A DNA stretch of 64,000 nt from the NCBI GenBank assembly GCA_036250195.1, contig JAVHZZ010000005.1:68631505-68695504 (forward strand), written 5' to 3'. A program made the translations under genes and the position numbers. Each line of letters starts with the position of its first letter. The stretch's first letter is position 1. This document shows, piece by piece, positions 33,490-43,040 of the stretch. Under the pieces are notes generated by a model that did not search any database, was not told where the DNA came from, and saw only the letters and a program-made list of their open reading frames with translations. Source of the stretch: Mixophyes australis (taxonomy: Eukaryota; Chordata; Amphibia; Anura; Limnodynastidae).

Positions 33490-36358
33490 AATACATAGTA
33501 ACATAGTAACATAGTAACATAGTTGATGAGGTTGAAAAAAGACACCAGTCCATCAAGTTCAACCTATTTTGGATCTCCTGCGATCCTGCACTTATATTTG
33601 AAATTAATCCAGAGTAGGCAACCGCCCATCTGTTTCAATTTTGAAAATCCCCCCAGACTCAATATTGCAATCCAATTTTTACCCTATATCCACTACTATC
33701 CTTTATTTTAAATTAACGGTCGTATCCCTGGATACACCTTTCCGCTAAAAATTTGTCTAACCCTTTCTTAAACATATCTATTGAATCTGCCATCACAACC
33801 TTCCCTGGCAATGAATTCCATATCTTGACTGCCCTAACTGTAAAGAACCCCTTCCTTTGCTGGTTGTGAAATTTCCTCTCCTCTAACCTTAGGGGATGAC
33901 CACGTGTCCTGTGTATGGTCCTTGGGGTAAAAAGTTCCCATGAAAGCTCTCTGTATTGACCCCTAATGTATTTGTACATAGTAATCATATCTCCCCTTAG
34001 GCGCCTCTTTTCTAAAGTAAACATGCCTAAACTGGCTAACCTTTCCTCATAACTTAATGACTCCATACCCTTTATCAATTTTGTCGCCCTTCTCTGAACC
34101 CTTTCTAGTTCCAAATTATCTTTTTTATAGAGTGGCGCCCAGAACTGTACTGCATATTCAAGATGAGGTCTTACCAATGATTTATACAGTGGCAAAATTA
34201 CACTGTCTTCCCTTGCATCTATGCCCCTTTTTATGCATGCCAATACTTTGTTTGCCCTTGCAGCTGCTGCTTGACATTGAGCACTATTGCTAAGTCTACT
34301 GTCTACGAGCACTCCCAAATCCTTTTCCATTATAGATTCTCCCAAATTAATTCCATTTAATTTATAGATTGCGTTCTTGTTTTTGATCCCTGAATGCATA
34401 ACCTTACATTTATCTGTGTTAAACCTCATATTCCATTTAGCCGCCCAGTCCTCCAGTTTATTTAAGTCCCTCTGTAGAGAAGCTACATCTTGCTCTGATT
34501 TTATTCCCTTACAGAGTTTAGTGTCATCTGCAAAAATAGAAACTTTAGTCTCTAAACCATCACCAAGGTCATTAATAAATATATTAAAAAGGAGTGGTCC
34601 CAGCACGGAACCTTGAGGAACTCCACTTAAGACCTTTGACCAATTAGAAAATGTTCCATTTATCACAACTCTCTGTTCCCTATTCTCTAACCAGTTTTCG
34701 ATCCAAGTACAAATTTTGATTTCTAGACCCAGTTCCCTTATTTTGTAAACCAACCTCTTGTGTGGCACTGTATCAAAGGCCTTTGCAAAATCTAAGTAGA
34801 CCACATCTACTGTCCTGCCCTGGTCTAAGTTCCCACTAACTTCCTCGTAGAAACTAATTAGATTAGTTTGACATGACCTATCCCTCACAAATCCATGTTG
34901 ATTCCCACTAATAATTTTATTGCGTACCAAGTAATCCTGAATACTGTCCCTTAAAATACCTTCCAGTAGTTTCCCCACTATTGATGTCAGGCTTACAGGT
35001 CTATAATTCTCTGGTTGTGATCTCGTCCCCTTTTTAAACAACGGCACCACATCTGCTATTCGCCAATCCCTTGGTACTGAGCCTGATGAGATTGAATCTC
35101 TGAAAATTAAGAATAGCGGTCTAGCTATTTCCGAGTTTAATTCCATAAGGACCCTTGGGTGTATGCCATCTGGACCTGGAGCTTTATTTATCTTAATATT
35201 CTTCAGTCGCCTTTGGACTTCTTCCTCTGACAACCAAGTATTAATTAATGGCATGGTTTCATTTCCATTTTTATGTATTGCTCCTGCCATTTGTTCCTCT
35301 CTGGTAAATACTGAAGAAAAGAACGTGTTTAATATCTCTGCTTTTTCCTTAGTATCATTTATCAATTCACCCATCTCACTTCTTAGTGGTCCTATATTAT
35401 CTTTTTTAATCCTTTTGCCATTTATATACTTAAAAAACTTTTTGGGGTTTGTCTTACTTTCTTTTGCAACGCGCCTTTCATTTTCTAATTTAGCCAATCT
35501 AATTTCCTTTTTGCATGTTTTATTACATTCCTTGTACCTATGGAAGGACTCCTCTGACCCTTCAGACTTAAACAATTTAAATGCACGCTTCTTCCTTTGC
35601 ATTTCTTCTCTTACCTTTTTATTTAGCCACATTGGTTTAGACTTAATTCTTTTACATTTATTTCCCATAGGAATGAACTTATACGTGTATGTTTCCAACA
35701 ACATTTTAAAGACAGCCCACATTTCTTCCGTATTTTTTCCTTCAAAGGCTTTGTCCCAGTCTATGCTCTTTATAGACTCCTTTAGCATATTAAAATTTGC
35801 CTTTTTAAAGTTTAAAGTCCTAGTTGATCCCTTATACTGTTGTTTCTGGAAACTAATTTCAAATGAGACCATATTATGATCACTGTTTCCCAAGTGCTCC
35901 TTTACTTGAATATTTGATATTACGTCTACATTGTTTGTTATTACTAGGTCCAGTATAGTCCGGTTCCTAGTTGGTTCCTCAACTAATTGGGACATGTAAT
36001 GGTCTTTTAGCGTGCTCAGAAACCTATTTCCCCTAGCTGTACCGCAGGTCTCAGTACTCCAATCAATGTCCGGATAATTAAAATCCCCCATAATTAAAAT
36101 TTGACCTAGTTGTGTAGCCTTTTCAATTTGCTGTAGAAGTTGGGCTTCCTCAATCGTACTAATATCTGGCGGTTTATAGCATATCCCTATCAGAAACTTC
36201 TCTGAACTTTTTCCTCCGCTGGATATTTCCACCCACAATGCCTCTATATTATCACCAATATTCTCGTATATAACTTCCTGAATACTTGCTTTTAATTCTG
36301 GCTTAATATAAAGACATACTCCTCCTCCCCTTATACAGCCTGAGTGGATCTCACAGTA
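33490..36358 (-). mobile_element. CR1 LINE, 5' truncated
   Basis: A minus-strand CR1-clade retrotransposon. Its 3' UTR (33,490-33,712) ends with TTTTTTCAACCTCATCAACT and then (ATGTTACT)n at 33,495-33,523, the 8-bp tail type of CR1 elements instead of poly(A). The 5' end is truncated in the endonuclease; the frame is closed by TGA at 36359-36361. The coding frame is otherwise open throughout, so this is a young insertion compared with the L1/Tx1 pieces. It lies within the hAT element. Confidence 0.92.
33713..36358 (-). CDS. CR1 ORF2: endonuclease (partial)-reverse transcriptase
   Basis: Second open frame of a CR1 retrotransposon, which nicks chromosomal DNA and copies element RNA at the nick. 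881 sense codons run without a stop. The frame has no upstream ATG; the first alternative start is a TTG at 36238, from which residues are counted. Seen: the C-terminal half of the APE-type endonuclease with GDFNYPDIDW (51-60) and NSDHNMV (118-124, catalytic histidine); a basic linker; the reverse transcriptase from NKAPGPDGIHP (351-361), LDFAKAFD (482-489), SGVPQGSVLGP (538-548) to FADD (579-582), so the three RT aspartates are kept; and a C-terminal domain ending with WNSLPGKVV and FKKGLDKFL. The first roughly 100 endonuclease residues and ORF1 are missing, so this copy cannot have mobilised itself as it stands. Confidence 0.92.
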   Translation of the reverse strand, partial: YCEIHSGCIRGGGVCLYIKPELKASIQEVIYENIGDNIEALWVEISSGGKSSEKFLIGICYKPPDISTIEEAQLLQQIEKATQLGQILIMGDFNYPDIDWSTETCGTARGNRFLSTLKDHYMSQLVEEPTRNRTILDLVITNNVDVISNIQVKEHLGNSDHNMVSFEISFQKQQYKGSTRTLNFKKANFNMLKESIKSIDWDKAFEGKNTEEMWAVFKMLLETYTYKFIPMGNKCKRIKSKPMWLNKKVREEMQRKKRAFKLFKSEGSEESFHRYKECNKTCKKEIRLAKLENERRVAKESKTNPKKFFKYINGKRIKKDNIGPLRSEMGELINDTKEKAEILNTFFSSVFTREEQMAGAIHKNGNETMPLINTWLSEEEVQRRLKNIKINKAPGPDGIHPRVLMELNSEIARPLFLIFRDSISSGSVPRDWRIADVVPLFKKGTRSQPENYRPVSLTSIVGKLLEGILRDSIQDYLVRNKIISGNQHGFVRDRSCQTNLISFYEEVSGNLDQGRTVDVVYLDFAKAFDTVPHKRLVYKIRELGLEIKICTWIENWLENREQRVVINGTFSNWSKVLSGVPQGSVLGPLLFNIFINDLGDGLETKVSIFADDTKLCKGIKSEQDVASLQRDLNKLEDWAAKWNMRFNTDKCKVMHSGIKNKNAIYKLNGINLGESIMEKDLGVLVDSRLSNSAQCQAAAARANKVLACIKRGIDAREDSVILPLYKSLVRPHLEYAVQFWAPLYKKDNLELERVQRRATKLIKGMESLSYEERLASLGMFTLEKRRLRGDMITMYKYIRGQYRELSWELFTPRTIHRTRGHPLRLEERKFHNQQRKGFFTVRAVKIWNSLPGKVVMADSIDMFKKGLDKFLAERCIQGYDR

Positions 36359-36545
36359 TCACAGTACGGGGGCAACCAGGGCTCCTTAACCCTTTGCTGT
36401 GTTTCAATTAAAAACCCTCAGCTGTTGCAATCGTGCGTCTGTCAATCATTATTGCAGGTCAGTCAGAGGCGCGGATGCCAAGAGTTTCTGCAGCAGTCAA
36501 CAGTGTTTTCTGTGGGGGTTTTTTAATACGTGCATCTGTAAGAAC

Positions 36546-36576
<31 letters not shown>

Positions 36577-36660
36577 TATATTGATAGCACAAACAATATA
36601 AACAACTGGTTAATACTTACCCAAAAGTTGATTGCTGCAGCCTCTCTGCTCTTCTCCCTT
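36359..36660. other. hAT internal sequence with (TA)n at 36,545-36,572
   Basis: No coding region. The microsatellite ATATAT... is followed by AAATATATATTG. Confidence 0.6.
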
Positions 36661-36689
36661 CAGCGGCGTGGGAACATCAGCTGACAGGG

Positions 36690-36800
36690 TGAGGGGGGCG
36701 GGTCACATGATCGCAGCTGCGATCGCATGTGAAAGATGACTGGCTGTCATCTTTCAATTGCGATCGCAGCTGAGATCGCAATTGAGCAGCGGGGACGCAG
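36690..36800. repeat. GATCGCAGCTG inverted-repeat cluster
   Basis: GATCGCAGCTGCGATCGC and later GCGATCGCAGCTGAGATCGC surround TGAAAGATGACTGGCTGTCATCTTTCA, itself a hairpin (given here as its two arms TGAAAGATGAC and TGTCATCTTTCA). It lies near the right end of the hAT element and is GC-rich. Confidence 0.6.
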
Positions 36801-36920
36801 TGGGGACGGCGTGAGGGGCCTCCGGGTAAGCTCCGCCCACTGGTTAAAGGGGGTGTGGCTGTACGGTAGCCGGGCATACCGGTGGTTTAACTGATAGCCC
36901 GCTGGGCCAGTCCGAGGTTG

Positions 36921-37215
36921 GGCAGCAGTGTGATGAAAGGGGGCGGATTGACAAAGCGGAACAATTTGATGAAGAGGCAGCAGTGTGATGAAGGGTCAGC
37001 AGTGTAGTGAAGGGGCACAGTGTGATGAAAGGACACAGTATGTTAAAGGAGGCAGCAGTGTGATGAAGGAGAACAGTGTGATAAGTGGCACAGTGTTAAA
37101 AGGGGTATAGTGAGATGAAAGGGACAGCAGTACGATGAAAGGAGCACAGTGTGATGAAAGGGGCAACAGTGTGATGAAAGGGGCAGCAGTGTGATGAAGT
37201 CGGAATAGTGTGATG
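36921..37215 (+). repeat. 17-20 bp minisatellite, right part
   Basis: Units GGGGCAGCAGTGTGATGAAA recur about fifteen times in the same orientation as the 31.6-31.9 kb array. It is read as the other half of one array split by the hAT element. The units have TGATGAA where the left part mostly has TGAAAA or TGATAA. Confidence 0.85.
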
Positions 37216-37319
37216 ATGAGGTAGACATATCTGATATTTGTTTTTATTATTATAATTTTATAGTTATATACATGACTGACATGTACCCTAAAATACATTA
37301 ATTTGTGTGACGCATATTG

Positions 37320-37660
37320 TTGTAGAGCACAGGGCCTACAGGATTAGGAAATGGAGTGGGAGGAGTCTGGACCAGAGAGTGCATGATCTGCCTCTGGCTA
37401 CACTGCAGCCTCTTCTTTGTAGATGCAGCTTTGCCTTCTGCAGATCGTGACTGCAAGGGATTAACTACTCATTGTTGAACGTAGATACTAATTGCCTGTG
37501 GCTGGCCTTTAAGAGACTGCCAATCTAATCATTTCATCTGTTGCCATTGCTGCTGCTATTTTCTCTGTGCATTCTTGGGACGTGATCCTGACCTGTTTCC
37601 TGGTATTAACTGCTTCTAGTAACTCTGTTATGCACCTTCTCTTGTGGTCTAGACCCCCCC
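37320..37660 (+). repeat. Flank of tandem arrays, partly repeated at 38.26 kb
   Basis: TGCACCTTCTCTTGTGGTCT is present near 37,631 and again near 38,345; CATCTTCTTTGTAGATGC-type sequence is also in both blocks. This points to a diverged segmental repeat about 0.7-0.9 kb apart around the arrays and MITE between them. No gene seen. Confidence 0.5.
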
Positions 37661-37815
37661 AAGACACGTGCTCAGCTTGAGCCCATTGAGACACATGCAC
37701 AGCCTAAGCCCCCGAGATACGTGCTCAGCATGAGCCCTCTAGAGTATGTGCTCAGTCTGACACCCCAGAGACTTTTTTTCTGTCTGAAATCCCATAGACT
37801 TCTGCTCAGTCTGAA
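37661..37815 (+). repeat. 27-bp tandem repeat, 6 units
   Basis: ACACGTGCTCAGC-type units start at 37664, 37691, about 37717, 37744, 37771 and 37797, so the period is 26-27 bp. The last two units are degenerate. Confidence 0.8.
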
Positions 37816-37860
37816 ACTGAGCTGTCTACTCCATCAAAAATCAATCTTTTTGGTCCAATT

Positions 37861-37999
37861 GTTGTCCCAGTCGGGGATTGCTGCTCCCCTGTTATCCCAG
37901 TTGGGGTCTCCTGTTATCTTGTTGTCCCAGTCAGGGACTCTTGTTATTCTGTTGTCCCAGTCAGGAACTACTGCTCCCCTGCTGGTCCAACTAGTCCAG
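37861..37999 (+). repeat. Exact 30-bp tandem repeat, 4-5 units
   Basis: GTTGTCCCAGTCNGGG-type units begin at 37861, 37891, 37921 and 37951, exactly 30 bp apart, with a partial fifth (GCTGGTCCAACTAG) at 37981. An open frame crosses it only because the period is a multiple of three. Confidence 0.88.
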
Positions 38000-38040
38000 A
38001 TAAATCCTGATCTAGGACCCTTATGTGTTTTGTGCATCTG

Positions 38041-38228
38041 GGGGTAAATGTATTAACTTCCGGATTGTTGAACTCCCGCGAGTTTGCCGTCTTCAGCACT
38101 TAAATTTAAAGCGGCGCTGCCTTGTAAAGGGAAGTTTCCCTTTACAAGGCAGCGCCGCTTTAAATTTAAGCGCTGAAGACGGCAAACTCGCGGGAGTTCA
38201 ACAATCCGGAGGTTAATTTATTTACCCC
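38041..38228. mobile_element. Near-perfect palindromic MITE, 188 bp
   Basis: GGGGTAAATGTATTAAC at the left pairs with the right end. TCCGGATTGTTGAACTCCCG, AAACTCGCGGG-type and TTTAAAGCGGCGCTGCC also pair, and the arms meet at AAAGGGAAGTTTCCCTTT with no real loop. CTG flanks both sides (38038-38040, 38229-38231). Only a few arm differences are visible, so it is recent. The GGGGTA ends and 3-bp duplication match the 22,201 element. Confidence 0.92.
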
Positions 38229-38229
38229 C

Positions 38230-38460
38230 TGGTATCTGCCGTTAAGAGGGGACAGGAGTACTTTCACAATCTGCCACCGGCTACAATGCAACATCTTCTT
38301 TGTAGATGCTTCCTGGTAATGACGCCTGTTAGTTAATCCATTTTGCACCTTCTCTTGTGGTCTAGAACTCAGCTTCATTTTTATCTTGCTTCTGCTCATT
38401 CCCTGCATTGTGGATTATCCAGCTTCTGACCCTTGGCCTGTATGACCCTCCATCTGCCTG
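38230..38460 (+). repeat. Diverged copy of the 37.3-37.66 kb flank
   Basis: It shares GCACCTTCTCTTGTGGTCTA and CTTCTTTGTAGATGC with 37,400-37,650. It continues into the 52-bp array. No gene seen. Confidence 0.45.
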
Positions 38461-38700
38461 ACACTCATGGATCATCCAGAGCTTCATGCCTCCTGGGCAA
38501 TGTGGAATCCTGACACCCATGGATCATCCAATGCTTCAGGCCTCCTGGCTAACCTGGAATCCTGACACCTGTGGATCATCCGGTGCCTTGTGCCTCCTGA
38601 CTAGACCTGGAATATTGACACCTGTGGATCAACCAGTGCCTCGTGCCTCCTGGCTAAACCTGAATATTGTTACCTATGGTTTATCCAGTGTCTCCTGCTT
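38461..38700 (+). repeat. 52-bp tandem repeat, 4-5 units
   Basis: GACACCCATGGATCATCC-type units start at about 38461, 38513, 38565, 38618 and 38669, periods 51-53 bp, each with GCCTCCTGGCTAA. A poly(A)-like AATAAACAGG lies further on at about 38,970. The block 37.3-39.0 kb may be one larger unclassified repeat. Confidence 0.82.
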
Positions 38701-40067
38701 CCCCTGCATTTCCAGACTCAGAGCATGACCTGGCAAACTAGCTACCCTGTCCTGTTGCTCCCTCTTTGTGTGTAGGAGCCTGAATTTATCCTTTTACCTG
38801 CCATCTCTGCTGTCTTGAACCTGCTGCAACTATGAACTCAGTTGCCATTAGCCATTCATTCATCTGTTGGTTCCTGTGTAACCGTGTTATTATGTTATTA
38901 TATTTTCATTGCCATAACTCTCCATAGTATTCATGCTATAAAACCTGACAATCACACATCATATTTTCAATAAACAGGAGGATTTATACAGTGCTTGCTT
39001 AACCCATATTGAAGCTGCCTGCCATTTGTGAGGTTCAGTAGTTTTCACTACTCAATTCTACTCAGGACACGTGCTGGATGGATCTGTTGCATTGTGTTAA
39101 TATGACAGCGATTAAAAAATTTGAAAAAGATGCAACCATCCAATCAGGAACTAGCTAATACTTTGTATATTTTGGCTGCCTTTGAATAATGTCATATTGT
39201 GTTTGTACATAAATTAAATGAAATATATTTTTAAAAAATCTGGCAAACTTTACACTTGACACGTAAATTTACATTTTTGTAATTGTCAAAATATTTTTTG
39301 TGCCAATTAATTGGCCCCATCACTTACATTGGAGAATCTGTAATTGTCAAACGAATGGTCTGGCAATTACTAAACTCTTCAAGAAGCCAACATATGTCAT
39401 TAGACCCACATTATTCACATTATTCTTTTTTACTTGTATTTGTAGTCTGTCTTGTGTTAGCCATGGCTACTGTGTGTAAAATAGAAAATTCATACCCATT
39501 TTCTTTATTTACATTATATATACTACTAATATATATGCTAAACAAAAACACATATGGCATGAGTTTTTAACTAGCATTTTCCCTGCATTGGAAGATAAGT
39601 TTCTTAAAAGTGCAATGCAAGTAAAATGTCAATGGGTTTGGTACCATCCAGCAAGATTTGTAGGTGGAGTGGATGGGCGTTTGGAAACTCTTCAATACAT
39701 TCGTCTTTTAAAATGTTATGTCTAAGTTTATCTCATTTGCTTTTGTATAAGTTTATCCCATTTGTTTTACTTTTCTACAGTCTACATGAAATTGAACAAT
39801 ATTAGGGTTACAATTTCATATGCAATTTCTTTCTTCAACATTTGCAATGAGTTCTAAGTTATTTCAAATAGAAGAGCAAATTTCCTTATCAGAATTTCTA
39901 CTGCTTATACATGAAATTGTCATGCAGCAAGTTCACAAACCTATGACCTATCATTAAATTTTAGGTTCATTATTTCACTTAACTTAATGAATATTAAAAT
40001 CTCCCATGGTTCTAGCTTAGCCCAGTAATGGGCAAACTGAAATACTCAGTGCGGCCCTTTAACCTTC
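38701..40067. other. Intergenic, no recognised gene
   Basis: The first 300 bp look like the end of the preceding repeat block. After 39,000 the DNA is AT-rich and unique. The 95-codon frame at 39,283 has hydrophobic runs but no family resemblance. Confidence 0.45.
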
Positions 40068-40146
40068 AAAAGGGTTCTCTGTACAGCGCTGCGGAATTAG
40101 TGGCGCTATATAAATAAATGATGATGATTATGATGATGATGATGAA
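40068..40146 (+). mobile_element. V-SINE 3' tail fragment
   Basis: TTCTCTGTACAGCGCTGCGG, TTAGTGGCGCTATATAAATA and a (GAT)n end match the tail of the full V-SINEs. The head and core are missing. Confidence 0.7.
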
Positions 40147-41545
40147 GGGTCTCATGTTACCTTTAATCTCAGCAATAATTTAAAAGAATTAATTTCATTA
40201 AAGAAAGAGATACCTGTTGCAATAGCATATCAGCAGGCATTTTAACCAAGTGTTAGAAGCTATAGCAAACACATCTGACAATGAAACAGAAAATTGCTAT
40301 GGGACACAAGTGAAGGCGCAAAGGGCCATCTGTTGCCCATCATTGCTTTAGACCAGTAGTGAATCTTTCCATCTTTGTAAAGGCAGTTGAACCTTATCCA
40401 TTAATAAATATGAGATAGTCTGTAAAACACTCACATCAATAACTTTCTATTTTTCTTTTATGAAACATTAAACCCATAAAATGAAATACATTAAACATTT
40501 AGGTATATTAAAAGTTTGTAAAGGTCACACTGACAAAAAAATGGAATTTGAAAAAAGTTGTCTTTTTTTCATTCTTAAACATCTTTTTAAATAGCTTTTT
40601 TTCTTTTCAATGTAACCAAATATTATGAATCAACTTTTGTCCCAATAATGAGAACTTCCCTGCAAACAAAGCCAAACGAGATTAGTACAACTCCAATCCT
40701 AAAGCATCAGTATTTAATTCTTATCTGTTAATTATTTTATCCTTTGCATTAAGCTTTACATCATTGTTTAGGGCAAGGTCACGCATGCGATTTAGGACCC
40801 ATTCTAAAGTGAGAATAAGAAAGAAAAGTGTTTCCCATTCACTTCAGATCTGCTCTACCTAGAAGGAGAGATCCAATGCAGAGTTTGTGGTGATTAGTTT
40901 ACAAACAATACATCTAAATTACCATATCTTAATAGGACAGTCTGATTATTTAAAAAAAAAAAAATACATCTCTATGAGACCTCTTAATTTGTATCTTGTC
41001 TCATAAAAATAAGTATAATTCAAATACATTTGAAAAGTAATGTTGTCTTTGCCACATTTAAAAAATTATAATTAGAAATGTAAGTAAGAATTACAGATGA
41101 GCAAACACGCAGCTAAATTTTCCTCAATAGTCCGTTACACAGCGGTGCAAAGTCCCTGTTTTACTTCGTCCTTCCATGGCATGATAATCTGCACTATGGA
41201 GCTGAGTTGGATATACGGAAGATTGTATAGAATAACATTTGCTAATTGGTTCCTATGCGTATATGCAAATTTGCTCACAACTCACACTTTTGTCTGGTTG
41301 CGACTGGAAAGATGGGACAGAGGAGGAAAGGGGTGGTCTAACGTAATGTAATTGCAAACAAAAAAGCATATATGTCTGCCAAAGCCGTATCAATTGCGGA
41401 TGCCTGAGGGCGGTGGTAGTCATATTCCTGGTACTTATAACTCTGCCACTTAGTTTAACGATATGAAATGTCAGATGGTGACATGCCCGACAGTAAATAA
41501 ATCTAGACTCACCTCAATAACAACAAGTCAAGTATCCAAAACTGT
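40147..41545. other. Intergenic, no recognised gene
   Basis: AT-rich unique DNA. The stretch at about 40,600-40,790 is repeat-free and of conserved-non-coding texture, but this cannot be tested here. Confidence 0.4.
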
Positions 41546-41552
41546 TCTGCTA

Positions 41553-41735
41553 AATTCCGGCATTGTCGCTATTAAAGCGGCAATGCCAGGTCTCATCTAA
41601 GTGAAGTGCTAGTGTTAGGCTTAGGGTTAGGGATCAGGTTAGGGGTAGGGTTAGGTTTATGGTTAGCGATCGTAATCGGTTTAGGGTTAGAGATCAGGTT
41701 AGGGTTAGTGATCTGGATTCACTGCTAAAGTGCCT
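41553..41735 (+). repeat. Telomere-like TTAGGG repeats beside GGCATTG hairpin
   Basis: About 41,614-41,712 carries degenerate TTAGGG repeats (GGCTTAGGGTTAGGG, GTTAGGGGTAGGGTTAGG and others). Just left, GGCATTGTCGCT and AGCGGCAATGCC form a hairpin that resembles the TTTAAAGCGGCAATG arm of the 29,423 element. No matching right arm was seen, so this may be a truncated copy. Confidence 0.6.
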
Positions 41736-41739
41736 TTTA

Positions 41740-43040
41740 ATTGATCATGTATATATTATATGATTTTTTGACGATATTAAAGCGAGTTTCTATATTGTTT
41801 TCATGCTCAAATTATACCTGCTGTATTCATGAGATTTGTTTTATTTAAACAAAATAGCAAATGTGTATTTCACTATCAAAACAAAAGCTTAAAAATTGGT
41901 GTTGTATGTAGTGTATGCCTGACATAGACCTAGCACATATACCATATATGCATAGCAGCAAGCATCCGGCAATTTGTTCAACTTTGCATATGCACACAAA
42001 TGTGAGTTTTAGTGATCGCCTTTAGTGTATGTGGAGGAGAAAACGGTGGCAATCTTTTCTGATTTATGGAGTGATTTGGAATAATAAGGGAGAAGTCCGG
42101 GGGAGACAAAAATGATTGGGGAAATTCCGCTTGGAAAACTTACGAGCCAAATTCTGACTGAGAACTGTGCAGAACATCCAAAATGAGGTGTATACTTTAT
42201 GGAACATTCAGTCGTCTCTAGTAATAATAATGTACGCTTAACTAAATGTTAACATTAGGACAAGGTAAAATGTGTTATTTCAGGTACAATACCTTCTACA
42301 TAATATACTATATTATTTGAATATCATTTAAAAAAAAAAGACGATTACAGAAAATGTGCTAATGCATCGGAAAACAACACCTGCACTGGAAGATAATTTC
42401 CTAAATGCATGAATGGTTAAGGAATAATTTATAGTCTAAGAATGTGAACTGTTCCAGGTGTAAAGCATTTCCATTGCTACAGCTCTTTCTTTTTATATCA
42501 TGCATCGTCCTGAAATTACTTCCCTTTTTTAAGAAAAAAAAAAATGGCTCAACACTATAAAAATATATGTGGCCCTGTTTTCTCAAATATATACTAGGTT
42601 GAATAAACCATCTAAATGCATCAATTAAAAGCCTTTGTTGTCAGTGTATATTTTTTCATTAGAGAAAGCAGCTGTGGAATTGCATATTTCTGTTTGAATA
42701 ATAGGAGTATACAGCAAGAATAAAAAAAATCAGACTGAATTTTATCTTTATTAATTTATATATTTAATGACAAACAAATCAGACCTCTGGCAACCTCTTC
42801 TTCTGAGCTACATGTGACTAAAGGGTTGTTAATACAAGTATCAGCTGACTGCCTGAATACATCAAGACCAGTACAACTTTTTCTATCTCCATCAATGAAA
42901 TCTGAAAAAGTTGGAACCTGAAAAAAGATTCCTGGTAGAAAACCTGGTGTAGGAGTTGCTGTAGTGAATTATTACCTGTAACATGGAACACTGTGTCTGT
43001 ATATAACCAACAGTATTCCATTTAAAGAAAACTTTTGGTT
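41740..43040. other. Intergenic AT-rich DNA, no recognised gene
   Basis: Long A/T runs and no supported coding region. Confidence 0.5.

Larger units (their letters stand above)
31936..36920. mobile_element. hAT-type element, 4,985 bp with nested insertions
   Basis: The left end is CAATGTCGGACTGG and the right end, read inward, CAACCTCGGACTGG. Both are flanked by the exact 8-bp GGCAGCAG (31928-31935 and 36921-36928). The 8-bp duplication and the ends match the 13,987-15,316 element, so both are one hAT family. The first 170 bp closely match that element's right end in reverse. It sits inside an 18-bp minisatellite that contains GGCAGCAG, so the duplication alone is weaker evidence than usual, but both ends fit exactly. 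Inside are a hAT MITE, three simple or tandem arrays and a CR1 LINE. Without the CR1 it is about 2.1 kb. No hAT transposase was seen. Confidence 0.75.

Noticed and set aside
35163..35879. 238-codon plus-strand frame
   Set aside because: It lies entirely opposite the CR1 ORF2 and reads as its antisense shadow.
31570..37215. Short regularly spaced repeats as a possible CRISPR array
   Set aside because: The units are directly adjacent minisatellite copies with no unique spacers, and the DNA is eukaryotic.
37721..38047. 108-codon plus-strand frame with repeated LLSQSG
   Set aside because: The 27- and 30-bp arrays have periods divisible by three, which keeps the frame open. It also runs into the palindromic MITE.
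39283..39570. 95-codon frame with hydrophobic segments
   Set aside because: It resembles a small membrane protein only by AT-rich composition; no homologous family, promoter or splice context seen.
42401..42586. Small minus-strand frame of 61 codons
   Set aside because: Low-complexity A/T-rich translation without domain.
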